Source: an uncultured Blautia sp.
GTDB taxonomy: Bacteria > Bacillota > Clostridia > Lachnospirales > Lachnospiraceae
Assembly (NCBI GenBank): GCA_945864225.1
Contig: CAMBAL010000008.1
Location: 1-64,000, forward strand
Length of the DNA: 64,000 nt
Direction of reading: 5' to 3'
Part shown: positions 18,956 through 26,506 of the stretch, in pieces
Layout of the letters: each line of letters begins with the position of its first letter
How positions within the stretch are numbered: the first letter of the stretch is position 1
Translations under genes and position numbers: made by a program
Notes under the pieces: generated by a model
Database searches by the model: none
Seen by the model: only the letters and a program-made list of their open reading frames with translations
What the model was told of the DNA's origin: nothing

Positions 18956-19228
18956 ATGAGTGATTTGGCTGCAACAAACTGCGGATGCGCAGAAGAAAGA
19001 TGCGGATGTGACAACAGATGTGGATGTGACAACAATTGTTCCAATGGTTGGGGTTCTTTCGGAAACAATAACTGCAGCTGCATTCTGTGGATCATCATTC
19101 TCTTCGCATTATGCGGCAACAACAACTGGGGCGGCAACTGCGGCGGTAACGGAGACTGCTGCTGGATCATTATTGTTCTGCTGCTTCTGTGCGGCAACGG
19201 TTTCGGCAACAACTGCGGATGCTGCTGA
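18956..19228 (+). CDS. Small Cys/Asn/Gly-rich protein with two hydrophobic segments
   Basis: 90 residues from an ATG preceded by GGAGG with normal spacing; an in-frame extension upstream lacks such a site. The N-terminal part is rich in CGC and CDN units (CGCAEERCGCDNRCGCDN). Two short hydrophobic runs, ILWIIILFALCG and WIIIVLLLLCG, alternate with NNWGGNCGGNGDCC-type segments and the protein ends NNCGCC. Proteins of this look are annotated in Lachnospiraceae as chorion-class high-cysteine proteins, and the hydrophobic runs recall YjcZ-like spore proteins. The coat or envelope role is inference, supported by the divergent cell-wall hydrolase. A terminator follows directly. Confidence 0.75.
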   Translation: MSDLAATNCGCAEERCGCDNRCGCDNNCSNGWGSFGNNNCSCILWIIILFALCGNNNWGGNCGGNGDCCWIIIVLLLLCGNGFGNNCGCC

Positions 19229-19243
19229 TTTTCCGCTGAAAGA

Positions 19244-19265
19244 GGCAGAGGATTCTTCCTCTGCC
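19244..19265 (+). terminator. Terminator after the Cys-rich gene
   Basis: GGCAGAGGA and TCCTCTGCC form a nine-pair stem with a four-base loop, followed by CCTTTCTC, 15 nt after the stop codon. Confidence 0.8.
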
Positions 19266-19413
19266 CCTTTCTCAGCAAATCTTCCATGTTCTATTTCTTA
19301 ATATTTCATAATAAATTCTTTTTTCGTTCCCTTATTTTTATAAAATTTCTTTTCTCTTTCTTTACCGAAATTGCTTATATTCTTTTTTCATCCTTTTTCA
19401 TCTTCTTTTATAA

Positions 19414-19719
19414 TCATTTTTTCTCTTTTCCCGAATATCTATTCTCTGACCTTTTCTCGCCTCTGGAATTTTCTCTTTCCTTCTTCTTCAGACATTCCAG
19501 ATCAATCTCATATATGGTATTTCCGTCAATAACCAGTCTGTGCTTACTATCTTTCGTACTGCTTTCTTTCCAATTATGATTTCCCCTATCCTGTTCATTT
19601 GTATTGCGCTCTTTCGTATTGCTTTCTTTCGCATTCTGTCCTTTCGCATTCTGTCCTTTTGTATTCCTTTCTTTCGCATTCCGCTCTTTTGTATTCCTTT
19701 CTGCTCCATGATTCCCCAT
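19414..19719 (-). CDS. Low-complexity small protein with Asn-Lys pentapeptide repeats and conserved-looking C-terminal box
   Basis: 101 residues if read from the ATG at 19719, which has GGAGG nine bases upstream; a longer frame to 19782 has no ribosome site. Residues 9-43 are seven pentapeptides (NTKER, NAKER, NTKGQ, NAKGQ, NAKES, NTKER, NTNEQ). Residues 60-77 (HRLVIDGNTIYEIDLECL) are not low-complexity and resemble a short box I associate with small Lachnospiraceae proteins; the tail is basic. No known function. It is convergent with the Cys-rich gene and divergent from the two small helical-protein genes. It could be a chance frame, but the ribosome site and the ordered box argue for a real gene. 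Confidence 0.55.
   Translation of the reverse strand: MGNHGAERNTKERNAKERNTKGQNAKGQNAKESNTKERNTNEQDRGNHNWKESSTKDSKHRLVIDGNTIYEIDLECLKKKERENSRGEKRSENRYSGKEKK
19591..19695 (-). repeat. 15-bp tandem repeats encoding N-[TA]-K-x-x pentapeptides
   Basis: Seven in-frame 15-bp units. On the plus strand they read as alternating CTTTCGCATT / CTTTTGTATT blocks. The unit length keeps the reading frame. Confidence 0.85.
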
Positions 19720-19823
19720 ATTTCCCCGCCTCCGAAAAAGATTTCCTTTGATATCATATGTCAGGACATCCCCGGCTGTCATACATTATGAATAAAACTC
19801 ATAATCATAAAAAGGAGGCTCCC

Positions 19824-20180
19824 ATGGCATCAAATGAAATCCCCGCCGAAGAACCGGATTCTATCAGCCAGACTTTTCTTGATCAGATGGTCAGCACCGA
19901 CCGCGGTCAGATGCTGAAAGCTGCCATCCCCTATCTGCCGCCTTCCGGACGCCGGATGGTGTCCCTGTATACAAAGGCTCAGGAATTTGCAAATACAGTT
20001 TCACTTTTTTCCGGAAACAGTAATGAAGTAGAGATATGTTCCGCACCTGCACAGGATACTGATCCTCTTGCCATGCTGCAGGATATCCGGAGATACTGTT
20101 ACGGAGAAAGCCGCAGGAATATGGATCAGATCATCAATATGATGGCGCTTGTCCAGATGATGCAGATCATGCGGGAATAA
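19824..20180 (+). CDS. Small helical protein of unknown function
   Basis: 118 residues from the ATG at 19824, with AGGAGG five bases upstream. The sequence is predicted mostly helical: an acidic N-terminus, then FLDQMVSTDRGQMLKAAIPYLPP, a middle segment, and a Met-rich C-terminal helix MDQIINMMALVQMMQIM. No signal peptide or membrane segment. It is followed 79 nt later by another small protein whose C-terminal LDRIVNLMKMIH is similar, so the two may be distant paralogues or partners. I do not recognise a characterised family. Confidence 0.75.
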   Translation: MASNEIPAEEPDSISQTFLDQMVSTDRGQMLKAAIPYLPPSGRRMVSLYTKAQEFANTVSLFSGNSNEVEICSAPAQDTDPLAMLQDIRRYCYGESRRNMDQIINMMALVQMMQIMRE

Positions 20181-20259
20181 CGCTGCTGTTTCAAGAGATC
20201 ATTCCACAGATGCCGGATGATCTGACAGTTCTTTATCAGATGTAAAGGAGAGGAATTTT

Positions 20260-20541
20260 ATGGATGAAAAAAACGGTGACTGGAAAAATAATCCCAGACT
20301 GAACGGTATGGACAAAAACAAGCTGGACCTCTTACAGAGTCTTGCTGAACAGGGAAACGGAAAAAGTGCCTCAGATATGCTGCCTTTTCTCATGAGTGCC
20401 GCCGCACAGGGAAAAAGCAAAGGTCTCAATTTTTCCTCCCAGGAAATTGACACAATCATTGAAGTACTGAAAATGGGAAAATCCCCTCAGGAAGCGGCCA
20501 AACTGGACCGTATTGTCAATCTCATGAAAATGATACACTGA
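20260..20541 (+). CDS. Small helical protein of unknown function
   Basis: 93 residues, with AAAGGAGAGG before the ATG. The pattern is two short helices around LLQSLAEQGNGKSASDMLPFLMSAA, then FSSQEIDTIIEVLKMGKSPQEAAKLDRIVNLMK. Small proteins of this style recur in Clostridia but I know of no function. Co-directional with the preceding gene and followed by a palindromic region and a terminator. Confidence 0.75.
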   Translation: MDEKNGDWKNNPRLNGMDKNKLDLLQSLAEQGNGKSASDMLPFLMSAAAQGKSKGLNFSSQEIDTIIEVLKMGKSPQEAAKLDRIVNLMKMIH

Positions 20542-20548
20542 TCATAAC

Positions 20549-20658
20549 CTTGTTTCGTCAGGATCCGGTTCCTATACAGGAAAGAACCCTGCACGAAGTA
20601 CTTTCTTATACAGGAAAACGAAAAGCACTTTCCTGTAATAGAACATGGACGAAACAAG
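20549..20658. other. Nested inverted-repeat element, possible structured RNA
   Basis: An 11-bp perfect outer repeat, CTTGTTTCGTC (20549-20559) and GACGAAACAAG (20648-20658), encloses two smaller hairpins: GGTTC...GAACC at about 20568-20588 and ACAGGAAA (20610-20617) / TTTCCTGT (20629-20636). Folded, this gives a three-way junction. It begins eight bases after the stop of the small + strand gene and ends ten bases before the terminator stem. Confidence 0.6.
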
Positions 20659-20668
20659 AACGAACGAA

Positions 20669-20730
20669 AATAAGGACTCCTGCCCGGGAACCGGGATTGA
20701 TAACCCGAAGTCCGTGCAGGAGTCCTTATT
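20669..20730. terminator. Bidirectional terminator between the small helical genes and cinA
   Basis: A perfect 15-bp repeat, AATAAGGACTCCTGC (20669-20683) and GCAGGAGTCCTTATT (20716-20730), with a shorter CCCGG-rich hairpin in its loop. It lies between convergent genes. Confidence 0.75.
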
Positions 20731-20755
20731 TCCGTTTTCCATACCTTATTTTCCC

Positions 20756-20829
20756 AGAGCGTGTTTGAACATTGCTTTCCCACAAAGTGGGGCGTGCATA
20801 TGATGGAAATGAATTTCCAAACATGCTCT
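20756..20829. repeat. MITE-like palindromic element, GTGTTTG family
   Basis: A 74-bp element with near-perfect terminal inverted repeats AGAGCGTGTTTG (20756-20767) and CAAACATGCTCT (20818-20829; one mismatch), and an inner CCCAC/GTGGG hairpin. Fragments with the same end sequence occur elsewhere in the window. No coding capacity. Together with the nested element and terminator it fills the gap between 20541 and cinA. Confidence 0.6.
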
Positions 20830-20871
20830 AATACATCTTTCTAATGCATTCTTTCTGCCGCATATTTTATG

Positions 20872-22140
20872 CTAAGCTTTATGGCTGACGCCTTCCAGCA
20901 TGCATTCACGCAAAAATGCCAGTGCATGAGCAGTTGTCTGTTCTCTGATCTTCATGCGGTTTCCGGTGAAATGAAATTCTCTTGTAATCACTTTTCCATT
21001 ATAACAGCATCCCATAAATACGGTTCCTACCGGTTTTTCTTCTGTTCCGCCTCCCGGTCCCGCAATGCCGGTAATCGAAAGACAGATATCCGCTTTTGCA
21101 AAGAGACACCCGCCTTTTGCCATTTCCTTTGCGCATTTTGCAGAAACAGCACCTTCTGTTTTCAGCGTTGTTTTCTTTACACCAAGGAATTTCCGTTTGG
21201 CACGGTTACTGTATGTAACAAATCCATGGCCAAAGACTTCCGATGCTCCGGGAACATTCACAATTCTGGATGCCACAGCACCGCCGGTACAGGATTCTGC
21301 CAGAGCAAGAGTCAGACCCTGGTCTTTCAGCATATCCACCACTGCTTCTTCCAGCGTTTTCTGCTCATCTGTGGCAAAGATATTTTTCCCGAAACGTGTT
21401 TTCAGTTCATGTACGACCGGCTTGATCAGTTTGCGGCACTCTTTCTCACTGTCGGCCTTGGCGGTGATGCGCAGGTGCACCTCACCAGTTTTGGCATAAG
21501 GTGCAATGGTAGGATTTGTCTGATTTTCAATCAGATCCTGAATTTCTTCTGCCACCTGGCTTTCTCCGATACTGCAGATCTTTACCATCTGAGAATAGAT
21601 AATCTCCGGTTGTTTTCTGCGAAGATACGGAAAAACCTCTTCCTCGAACATAGGCTTCATTTCATTCGGAGGCCCCGGAAGAAGAATCGCAGTCTTCCCA
21701 TCTTTCTCAATGATCAGTCCCGGTGCCGTTCCATTGTGATTGTCCAGCACAAGTGCTCCCTGAGGAACCAGCGCCTGTTTATAATTATTGGCAGTGATTC
21801 TTCTCTGGGAATTGTTTTTTTCGTATTGCTTCAGGTAGGCTTCCAGAAGTTCGCGGCTGTGGGGATCCTCCACAAGCGGCAGGCCCATCACTTCAGCCGT
21901 TACTTCTTTTGTCAGATCATCTTCTGTAGGTCCCAGACCTCCGGTAAGAATTACAATATCGGAACGGTCAAGGGCTGTTCTGACAGTTGCTTTCATCCGT
22001 TCCTCATTATCACCGACGACCGTCTGATAATAAACGGAAAGTCCCAGCTGCGCACATTTTTCTGAAAGATATGCACTGTTTGTATTCACAATATTTCCCA
22101 AAAGTATTTCAGTTCCTACAGAAACCAGTTCTGTAATCAT
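20872..22140 (-). CDS. cinA: CinA-family protein (competence/damage-inducible; nicotinamide-nucleotide amidase)
   Basis: 422 residues with both CinA domains. The N-terminal MoCF-like/COG1058 domain has VSVGTEILLGNIVNTN and ILTGGLGPTEDDLTKE. The C-terminal PncC amidase domain has LAESCTGGAVASRIV and SITGIAGPGGGTEEKPVGTVF. The enzyme recycles NMN or ADP-ribose by-products of pyridine nucleotide metabolism. Two in-frame ATGs lie six bases apart; the inner one (22140) has better spacing from AGGAAGG. Last gene of the run from yicC, 27 nt after pgsA. Confidence 0.92.
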   Translation of the reverse strand: MITELVSVGTEILLGNIVNTNSAYLSEKCAQLGLSVYYQTVVGDNEERMKATVRTALDRSDIVILTGGLGPTEDDLTKEVTAEVMGLPLVEDPHSRELLEAYLKQYEKNNSQRRITANNYKQALVPQGALVLDNHNGTAPGLIIEKDGKTAILLPGPPNEMKPMFEEEVFPYLRRKQPEIIYSQMVKICSIGESQVAEEIQDLIENQTNPTIAPYAKTGEVHLRITAKADSEKECRKLIKPVVHELKTRFGKNIFATDEQKTLEEAVVDMLKDQGLTLALAESCTGGAVASRIVNVPGASEVFGHGFVTYSNRAKRKFLGVKKTTLKTEGAVSAKCAKEMAKGGCLFAKADICLSITGIAGPGGGTEEKPVGTVFMGCCYNGKVITREFHFTGNRMKIREQTTAHALAFLRECMLEGVSHKA

Positions 22141-22167
22141 AATCATCCTTCCTTTCCGGTAAGCAGA

Positions 22168-22707
22168 TCACTCCTGCATAGACAGAACTTTTCGGTTCTG
22201 CATAATATAAGTCAGCAGAGAGATCACAGTGAGTGCCAGAGACAGCCAAATCAAAATCGTCTCGATCACATCAAAAATACCGCCAAAATTCAGTATCAGC
22301 AAAATAATCATCAGCATCTGTGAAACGGTTTTGAATTTTCCCCAGTAATTCGCTGCGATCACAACGCCATTCTCAGCAGCGATCAAACGGAATCCGCTGA
22401 TAATAAATTCTCTTGCAATAATGATAATCACGATCCATGCAGGCAGCTTATCCAGCTCGATCAGACAGATCAGTGCAGAACATACCAAAAGCTTATCTGC
22501 CAGCGGATCCATAAACTTGCCGAAATTGGTTACCAGATTGTTCTTTCTTGCCAGATATCCGTCAAACCAGTCCGTAACGCTTGCCGCAATAAAAATTCCG
22601 ACTGAAATATAGCGGTTTGCTTCCCCGCCCCATTCTGTCAGCATAAAAACAACAAGAAACGGAACCATGATCATTCTTGCTACTGTTAATTTATTCGGTG
22701 TATTCAT
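22168..22707 (-). CDS. pgsA: CDP-diacylglycerol-glycerol-3-phosphate 3-phosphatidyltransferase
   Basis: 179 residues, an integral membrane CDP-alcohol phosphotransferase. The signature DG-x2-AR-x8-G-x3-D-x3-D is seen as DGYLARKNNLVTNFGKFMDP followed by LAD. Several hydrophobic helices surround it. It makes phosphatidylglycerol phosphate, the first committed step to phosphatidylglycerol and cardiolipin. Its start overlaps the end of rimO by 17 nt, suggesting translational coupling; AGGAG lies within rimO. Confidence 0.95.
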   Translation of the reverse strand: MNTPNKLTVARMIMVPFLVVFMLTEWGGEANRYISVGIFIAASVTDWFDGYLARKNNLVTNFGKFMDPLADKLLVCSALICLIELDKLPAWIVIIIIAREFIISGFRLIAAENGVVIAANYWGKFKTVSQMLMIILLILNFGGIFDVIETILIWLSLALTVISLLTYIMQNRKVLSMQE

Positions 22708-24028
22708 CGGCCAATTCTCCTATCAAATCGTATTCCAGAGCTCCTGTCACACGCACTCTGGCAAAATCTCCTGTCATGAGCAGTTCTCCAGTCTGGATAA
22801 AGATATATCCGTCCACTTTCGGAGCATCCCCGTAGGTACGGGCAATGTATGCACTCTCTCCTGACACCTTTCCCTCGATCATAACCGTCATTTCCTGGCC
22901 AATACGGGTATTTCCCCTGTCCAGAGAAATTTCCTGCTGAAGTTCCATCAGTTCGTCCCGCCGTTCTTCCTTCACCTCTTCCGGTATCTGATCCGGCATC
23001 GCTGCTGCGGGAGTGTCTTCTTCCGGAGAATAGGTAAATACACCAAGCCGGTCAAATTCCATTTCATCTACAAACTCCATCAGCTCCTGGTGATCTTCCT
23101 CCGTTTCTCCCGGGAAGCCTGTGATCAGAGTTGTACGGAGGATCATGTCCGGAATCTCTCTGCGGAGTTTCGTGACAATTTCCCTGAGCTCCGCCTGTGT
23201 GGTTCTTCGTCCCATTCGCTTCAGTATCCTGTCACTGGCATGCTGTATGGGCAGATCCAGATAATGACAGATTTTCTTCTCTTCCTTTATCACCCGGATC
23301 AGTTCCTCATCGATTTCCTCCGGATAGCAATACAGCACACGGATCCAGCGGATACCTTTTATTTTGCAGAGTTCTCTTAAAAGACGGGGCAGAGATTTTT
23401 CTCCATAAAGATCTTTTCCGTAAACTGTAGTTTCCTGTGCTACCAGGATCAGTTCTTTGACTCCCTGCTGTGCCATATCTTCCGCCTGTGCCAGAAGCCG
23501 TTCCATCGGAACACTGCGGTATCTTCCGCGAAGACTGGGAATGATACAGTACGTACAGTGTTTGTCACAGCCTTCTGCAATCTTCAGATACCCGTAATGC
23601 CCGCCGGTGGTAAGTACACGGTGTGTCTCTGTGTTCGGCAGATAATTGATATCCTTGAATTCCTGAAATCTTCTTCCGGCATCCGCTTCTTCAATTGCTT
23701 TGAGAATATCTTCATAAGATGTAGTTCCGAGTACAGCATCCACCTCCGGAAGTTCATCCAGGATTTCCTGCTTATATCTCTGCGCCATACATCCGGTGAC
23801 AATCAGAATGCGGCATTTTCCTGATTTGCGGTATTCTGCCATCTCCAGAATGGTTTCTACGCTTTCTTCTTTTGCATCATTAATAAAACAGCAGGTATTG
23901 ATGATAATTGCCTCTGCCTGTTCTTCTTCATCTACGATTTCGTGCCCGTTCTTAGTAAGAAGACCGAGCATTTCTTCGGAATCCGACAGATTTTTGTCGC
24001 ATCCCAGGGAAACAAAAAATATTTTCAT
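22691..24028 (-). CDS. rimO: Ribosomal protein S12 methylthiotransferase RimO
   Basis: 445 residues. The N-terminal MTTase domain begins MKIFFVSLGCDKNLSDSE, typical of RimO rather than MiaB, with further Cys ligands in NTCCFI and VTGCMAQRY. The radical SAM motif is CDKHCTYCIIP. A C-terminal TRAM-type domain follows. It adds methylthio to Asp of S12. The start at 24028 has AGGAGA upstream; the open frame continues to a TTG at 24061, inside a hairpin. Confidence 0.95.
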   Translation of the reverse strand: MKIFFVSLGCDKNLSDSEEMLGLLTKNGHEIVDEEEQAEAIIINTCCFINDAKEESVETILEMAEYRKSGKCRILIVTGCMAQRYKQEILDELPEVDAVLGTTSYEDILKAIEEADAGRRFQEFKDINYLPNTETHRVLTTGGHYGYLKIAEGCDKHCTYCIIPSLRGRYRSVPMERLLAQAEDMAQQGVKELILVAQETTVYGKDLYGEKSLPRLLRELCKIKGIRWIRVLYCYPEEIDEELIRVIKEEKKICHYLDLPIQHASDRILKRMGRRTTQAELREIVTKLRREIPDMILRTTLITGFPGETEEDHQELMEFVDEMEFDRLGVFTYSPEEDTPAAAMPDQIPEEVKEERRDELMELQQEISLDRGNTRIGQEMTVMIEGKVSGESAYIARTYGDAPKVDGYIFIQTGELLMTGDFARVRVTGALEYDLIGELADEYTE

Positions 24029-24047
24029 AATTTCTCCTAATGCGCAT

Positions 24048-24070
24048 AAAGGCTGCTTCAAGCAGCCTTT
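24048..24070 (-). terminator. Hairpin between rpoZ and rimO
   Basis: AAAGGCTGC and GCAGCCTTT pair around a TTCAA loop, just before the rimO ribosome site. No T run follows on the minus strand, so it is more likely a processing or partial-attenuation stem than a full terminator. Confidence 0.4.
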
Positions 24071-24076
24071 GTATTT

Positions 24077-24436
24077 TTATGCTTCTTCAGTTGTTTCTGT
24101 CTCTTCTGTTACAGTCTCTGCTGTTTCTGCTGCTGTTTCTTCTGCTGCAGTTTCCTCTGCAGTCACCTCAGGAGCAGTTTCCTGTGCAGTCTCTTCTTCC
24201 GGTGCTTTTGGAATAATTTTAACCTTGCCCTTGTAGAATTCGTCAATGGCTACAGAAAGCGGTTTTTTACCTGCTGCTCCCTCTACCATCGGTTCTGCTC
24301 CGCCAATAATCTGACGTGCGCGCTTGCTGGTAGCAAGTACCAGAGAATAACGGCTGTTCAGCATAATGGTGTTATCGTCTTCCTCACTGTTGTTATTGAT
24401 TGCCTGAATCAATTCTGAATAAGATGGATGTATCAT
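24077..24436 (-). CDS. rpoZ: RNA polymerase omega subunit with acidic repeat tail
   Basis: 119 residues. The first ~78 match omega: MIHPSYSELIQAIN, then SRYSLVLATSKRARQII and a KPLSVAIDEFYKGKVKI segment. Omega helps assemble RNA polymerase by clamping beta-prime. The remaining ~40 residues consist almost only of Glu, Thr, Ala, Val and Pro in loose repeats (TAEETAAEETAAETAETVTE) and are absent from short omegas. The start at 24436 is preferred, with AAAGGAGA about ten bases upstream. Gene order gmk-rpoZ is conserved in Firmicutes. Confidence 0.92.
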   Translation of the reverse strand: MIHPSYSELIQAINNNSEEDDNTIMLNSRYSLVLATSKRARQIIGGAEPMVEGAAGKKPLSVAIDEFYKGKVKIIPKAPEEETAQETAPEVTAEETAAEETAAETAETVTEETETTEEA

Positions 24437-24497
24437 GTATATGGTTCTCCTTTCCTGGGCTGTACGCCTCTGTAAACTTTCTGTCATTTATTTGGAA

Positions 24498-24536
24498 AGA
24501 GTCTTTTATCATCAGCACTCAGATGATAAAGGCTCT
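24498..24536 (-). terminator. Stem-loop at the 3' end of gmk
   Basis: AGAGTCTTTTATCATC (24498-24513) pairs with GATGATAAAGGCTCT (24522-24536) with one bulge or mismatch. The gmk stop codon lies in the loop region. The following T tract on the minus strand is only CTCTTTCC, so partial termination or mRNA protection is more likely than a full stop. Confidence 0.45.
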
Positions 24537-25145
24537 GGATTCCTCTTTGATCTGCCTGATAAAATCAGTATTTCTGTTCATCCGGAAATGTTCGCTCTGG
24601 ATAATCTCATGCATTCTCTCTACACATTCCTCCAGATCATCATTCACCAGAACATAATCATAAGCGTCCATTCCTTCTGCTTCTTCTGCAGCTCTGCTCA
24701 TCCTGGAAGCAATTACGTCCGCTTCTTCCGTCCCTCTTCCTTCCAGACGTCTTTTCAGTTCCTCCACGGTAGGAGGAGTCACGAACACAAGAAGTGTTTC
24801 CGGATTTCTTTCTTTTACTTTCATGGCACCCTGAATCTCAATCTCAAGGATTACATCCTTGCCTTCTGCCAGTTTCTGTTCTACATAGGAACGGGGTGTT
24901 CCGTAATAATTATCCACATATCTGGCATATTCAATCAGCGCATCCTCCCGGATCAGCTGTTCGAACTCTTCTTTTGTGCGGAAAAAATACTCTCTTCCGT
25001 CTTCCTCGCCGGGACGCGGTAATCTGGTGGTAACAGAAACAGAAAGCGCATAATTATCATAGCGTTTCAGAAGTTCCTTCATCACTGTACCTTTTCCCGC
25101 ACCGGAAAAACCGGATACTACTACCAGGATTCCCTTATTATTCAT
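24519..25145 (-). CDS. gmk: Guanylate kinase
   Basis: 208 residues. P-loop GFSGAGKGTVMKELL, then SVTTRLPRPGEEDGREYFF (GMP binding) and FLEIEIQGA-type DVILEIEIQGAMKVK. It phosphorylates GMP to GDP. The start at 25145 (MNNKGILVVVSG) overlaps the end of remA by eight bases and has GGGGAGAAGG upstream. The longer frame to 25184 lies inside remA. Confidence 0.97.
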   Translation of the reverse strand: MNNKGILVVVSGFSGAGKGTVMKELLKRYDNYALSVSVTTRLPRPGEEDGREYFFRTKEEFEQLIREDALIEYARYVDNYYGTPRSYVEQKLAEGKDVILEIEIQGAMKVKERNPETLLVFVTPPTVEELKRRLEGRGTEEADVIASRMSRAAEEAEGMDAYDYVLVNDDLEECVERMHEIIQSEHFRMNRNTDFIRQIKEESRAFII

Positions 25146-25410
25146 GTCCTTCTCCCCTGTCTTCAAAATCATATGCTTCGCCAAAACGTCTGGCTATGGT
25201 CTCCGGCTGAAGAGCGGAAAGTATCAGATGGTCATCTGACATCACGATCACAGCCTTTGTCTTCCGTCCCTGCGTCGCATCCACAAGGGAATTGCTTCCC
25301 TTGACACTCTGCACCATTCGTTTTACAGGTGCGGCATCAGGACTTACCACGGCCACAATTTTGTCTGAATTGACAACGTTGCCGAATCCAATATTAATCA
25401 GCCTTGCCAT
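25138..25410 (-). CDS. remA: Extracellular matrix regulator RemA (DUF370)
   Basis: 90 residues starting MARLINIGFGNVVNSDKIVA, with the conserved VSPDAAPVKRMVQ and DATQGRKTKAVIVMSD segments. In Bacillus subtilis RemA is a ring-forming DNA-binding activator of matrix and osmoprotection genes. In Clostridia the gene is kept between yicC and gmk, as here, and its targets are mostly unknown. Stop overlaps the gmk start. Confidence 0.95.
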   Translation of the reverse strand: MARLINIGFGNVVNSDKIVAVVSPDAAPVKRMVQSVKGSNSLVDATQGRKTKAVIVMSDDHLILSALQPETIARRFGEAYDFEDRGEGHE

Positions 25411-25425
25411 AACGCTTCTCTCCCG

Positions 25426-26304
25426 TCATTCAATATTCTGGATCTGCTCACGGATTTTTTCAATTTCTGTTTTCAGATCAATTGCAATATTGGATATTGT
25501 CAGATCATTGGATTTGGATAAGATCGTATTGGCTTCCCGGTTCATTTCCTGTGCAAGGAAATCCAGCTTCCTGCCGACACTCTCGCCTTCGCTGAGGATC
25601 TTCTCCATATTTCTGATATGGCTGCGGAGACGTACTGTCTCTTCATCATTGCAGATTTTGTCCGAGTAGATGACCACTTCCGCTGCGATCCGACTGTCAT
25701 CGATCTGTGTCTCCTCCAGAAGTTCATGCACCTTTGCCTCAAGCTTCTCCCGGTATGCCTGTACCACTTCCGGTGAACGTTCTTCCACAAGACTTACCTT
25801 TTCGTCCAGTCCATGAAGTTTTCCTATCAGATCAGCCTTTAAATTCTCACCTTCACGGCTTCTTGTCTCCACAAATCTGGTACACGCCTCTCTGAGAGGT
25901 TCCTCCAGGAAAGACCACAGCTGTTCTTCATCCACAGACTGTTCTTCCATGGTCAGAACTTCCGGACATCTGGAAAGCGTCGACACTCTGACATCATTCT
26001 CCAGACCGAACTGCTCCTCCATTTCCCGGAAATAATGAAGATATTCCCCTGCAAGCTCACGATTATACTTCAGTGATACACGGTTCAGAGTGTAATCTTC
26101 ACAGGTGATAAATACATCCACCTTTCCCCTCTGCATGTATTCTTTCATCAGGCTGCGGATATTACCTTCCAGAAAACTGAGTTTCTTCGGCATTTTGATA
26201 TTCAGATCAAGATACCGGTGATTGACAGATTTTAACTCGACGGTAATTCTCCGTTCCTCTGTTACTACTTCGGCTCGTCCGAAGCCTGTCATACTTTTTA
26301 TCAT
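25426..26304 (-). CDS. YicC/YloC-family endoribonuclease
   Basis: 292 residues. Conserved start MIKSMTGFGRAE, then LKSVNHRYLDLNIKMPK, and C-terminal SEGESVGRKLDFLAQEMNRE with TILSKSND. YicC-family proteins are reported as endoribonucleases acting on small RNAs or mRNAs. The start at 26304 is chosen over a GTG at 26316 because the family begins at MIKSMTG. First gene of the run yicC-remA-gmk-rpoZ-rimO-pgsA-cinA, with its own promoter. Confidence 0.93.
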   Translation of the reverse strand: MIKSMTGFGRAEVVTEERRITVELKSVNHRYLDLNIKMPKKLSFLEGNIRSLMKEYMQRGKVDVFITCEDYTLNRVSLKYNRELAGEYLHYFREMEEQFGLENDVRVSTLSRCPEVLTMEEQSVDEEQLWSFLEEPLREACTRFVETRSREGENLKADLIGKLHGLDEKVSLVEERSPEVVQAYREKLEAKVHELLEETQIDDSRIAAEVVIYSDKICNDEETVRLRSHIRNMEKILSEGESVGRKLDFLAQEMNREANTILSKSNDLTISNIAIDLKTEIEKIREQIQNIE

Positions 26305-26334
26305 ATGTTTTCCCACTTTGCAAATAGATTTTCA

Positions 26335-26405
26335 ATTACTGCACTCTGGAAATCTTCCTCGCAGTAATCTTTTTACAGTTACCGCTCACTCCGTTCACAG
26401 TAACT
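26335..26405. repeat. Two tandem GTTACTG-type hairpins in the yicC leader
   Basis: Hairpin A pairs ATTACTGC (26335-26342) with GCAGTAAT (26361-26368) and has an inner GGAA/TTCC. Hairpin B pairs AGTTAC (26377-26382) with GTAACT (26400-26405). Both lie between the yicC promoter and start codon. A similar hairpin lies at 56747-56774. Confidence 0.55.
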
Positions 26406-26421
26406 CTTTACATACAGATTC

Positions 26422-26450
26422 ATTATAGTTCATTCTAAAACCCTAGTCAA
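26422..26450 (-). promoter_or_regulatory. Promoter of the yicC run
   Basis: TTGACT (26445-26450) and perfect TATAAT (26422-26427) on the minus strand, 17 bp apart. The divergent rqcH gene probably uses TATAAT at 26468-26473, for which I see no good -35 box. Confidence 0.7.
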
Positions 26451-26506
26451 ATCCTTTTTTTATATGTTATAATATTCACCGAAATAATTTTAAGGAGATT
26501 TTAATC

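Noticed and set aside
19286..19579. Phe/Ser-rich plus-strand frame of 97 codons
   Set aside because: It is the reverse of the A-rich low-complexity gene and flanking AT-rich DNA, without a ribosome site.
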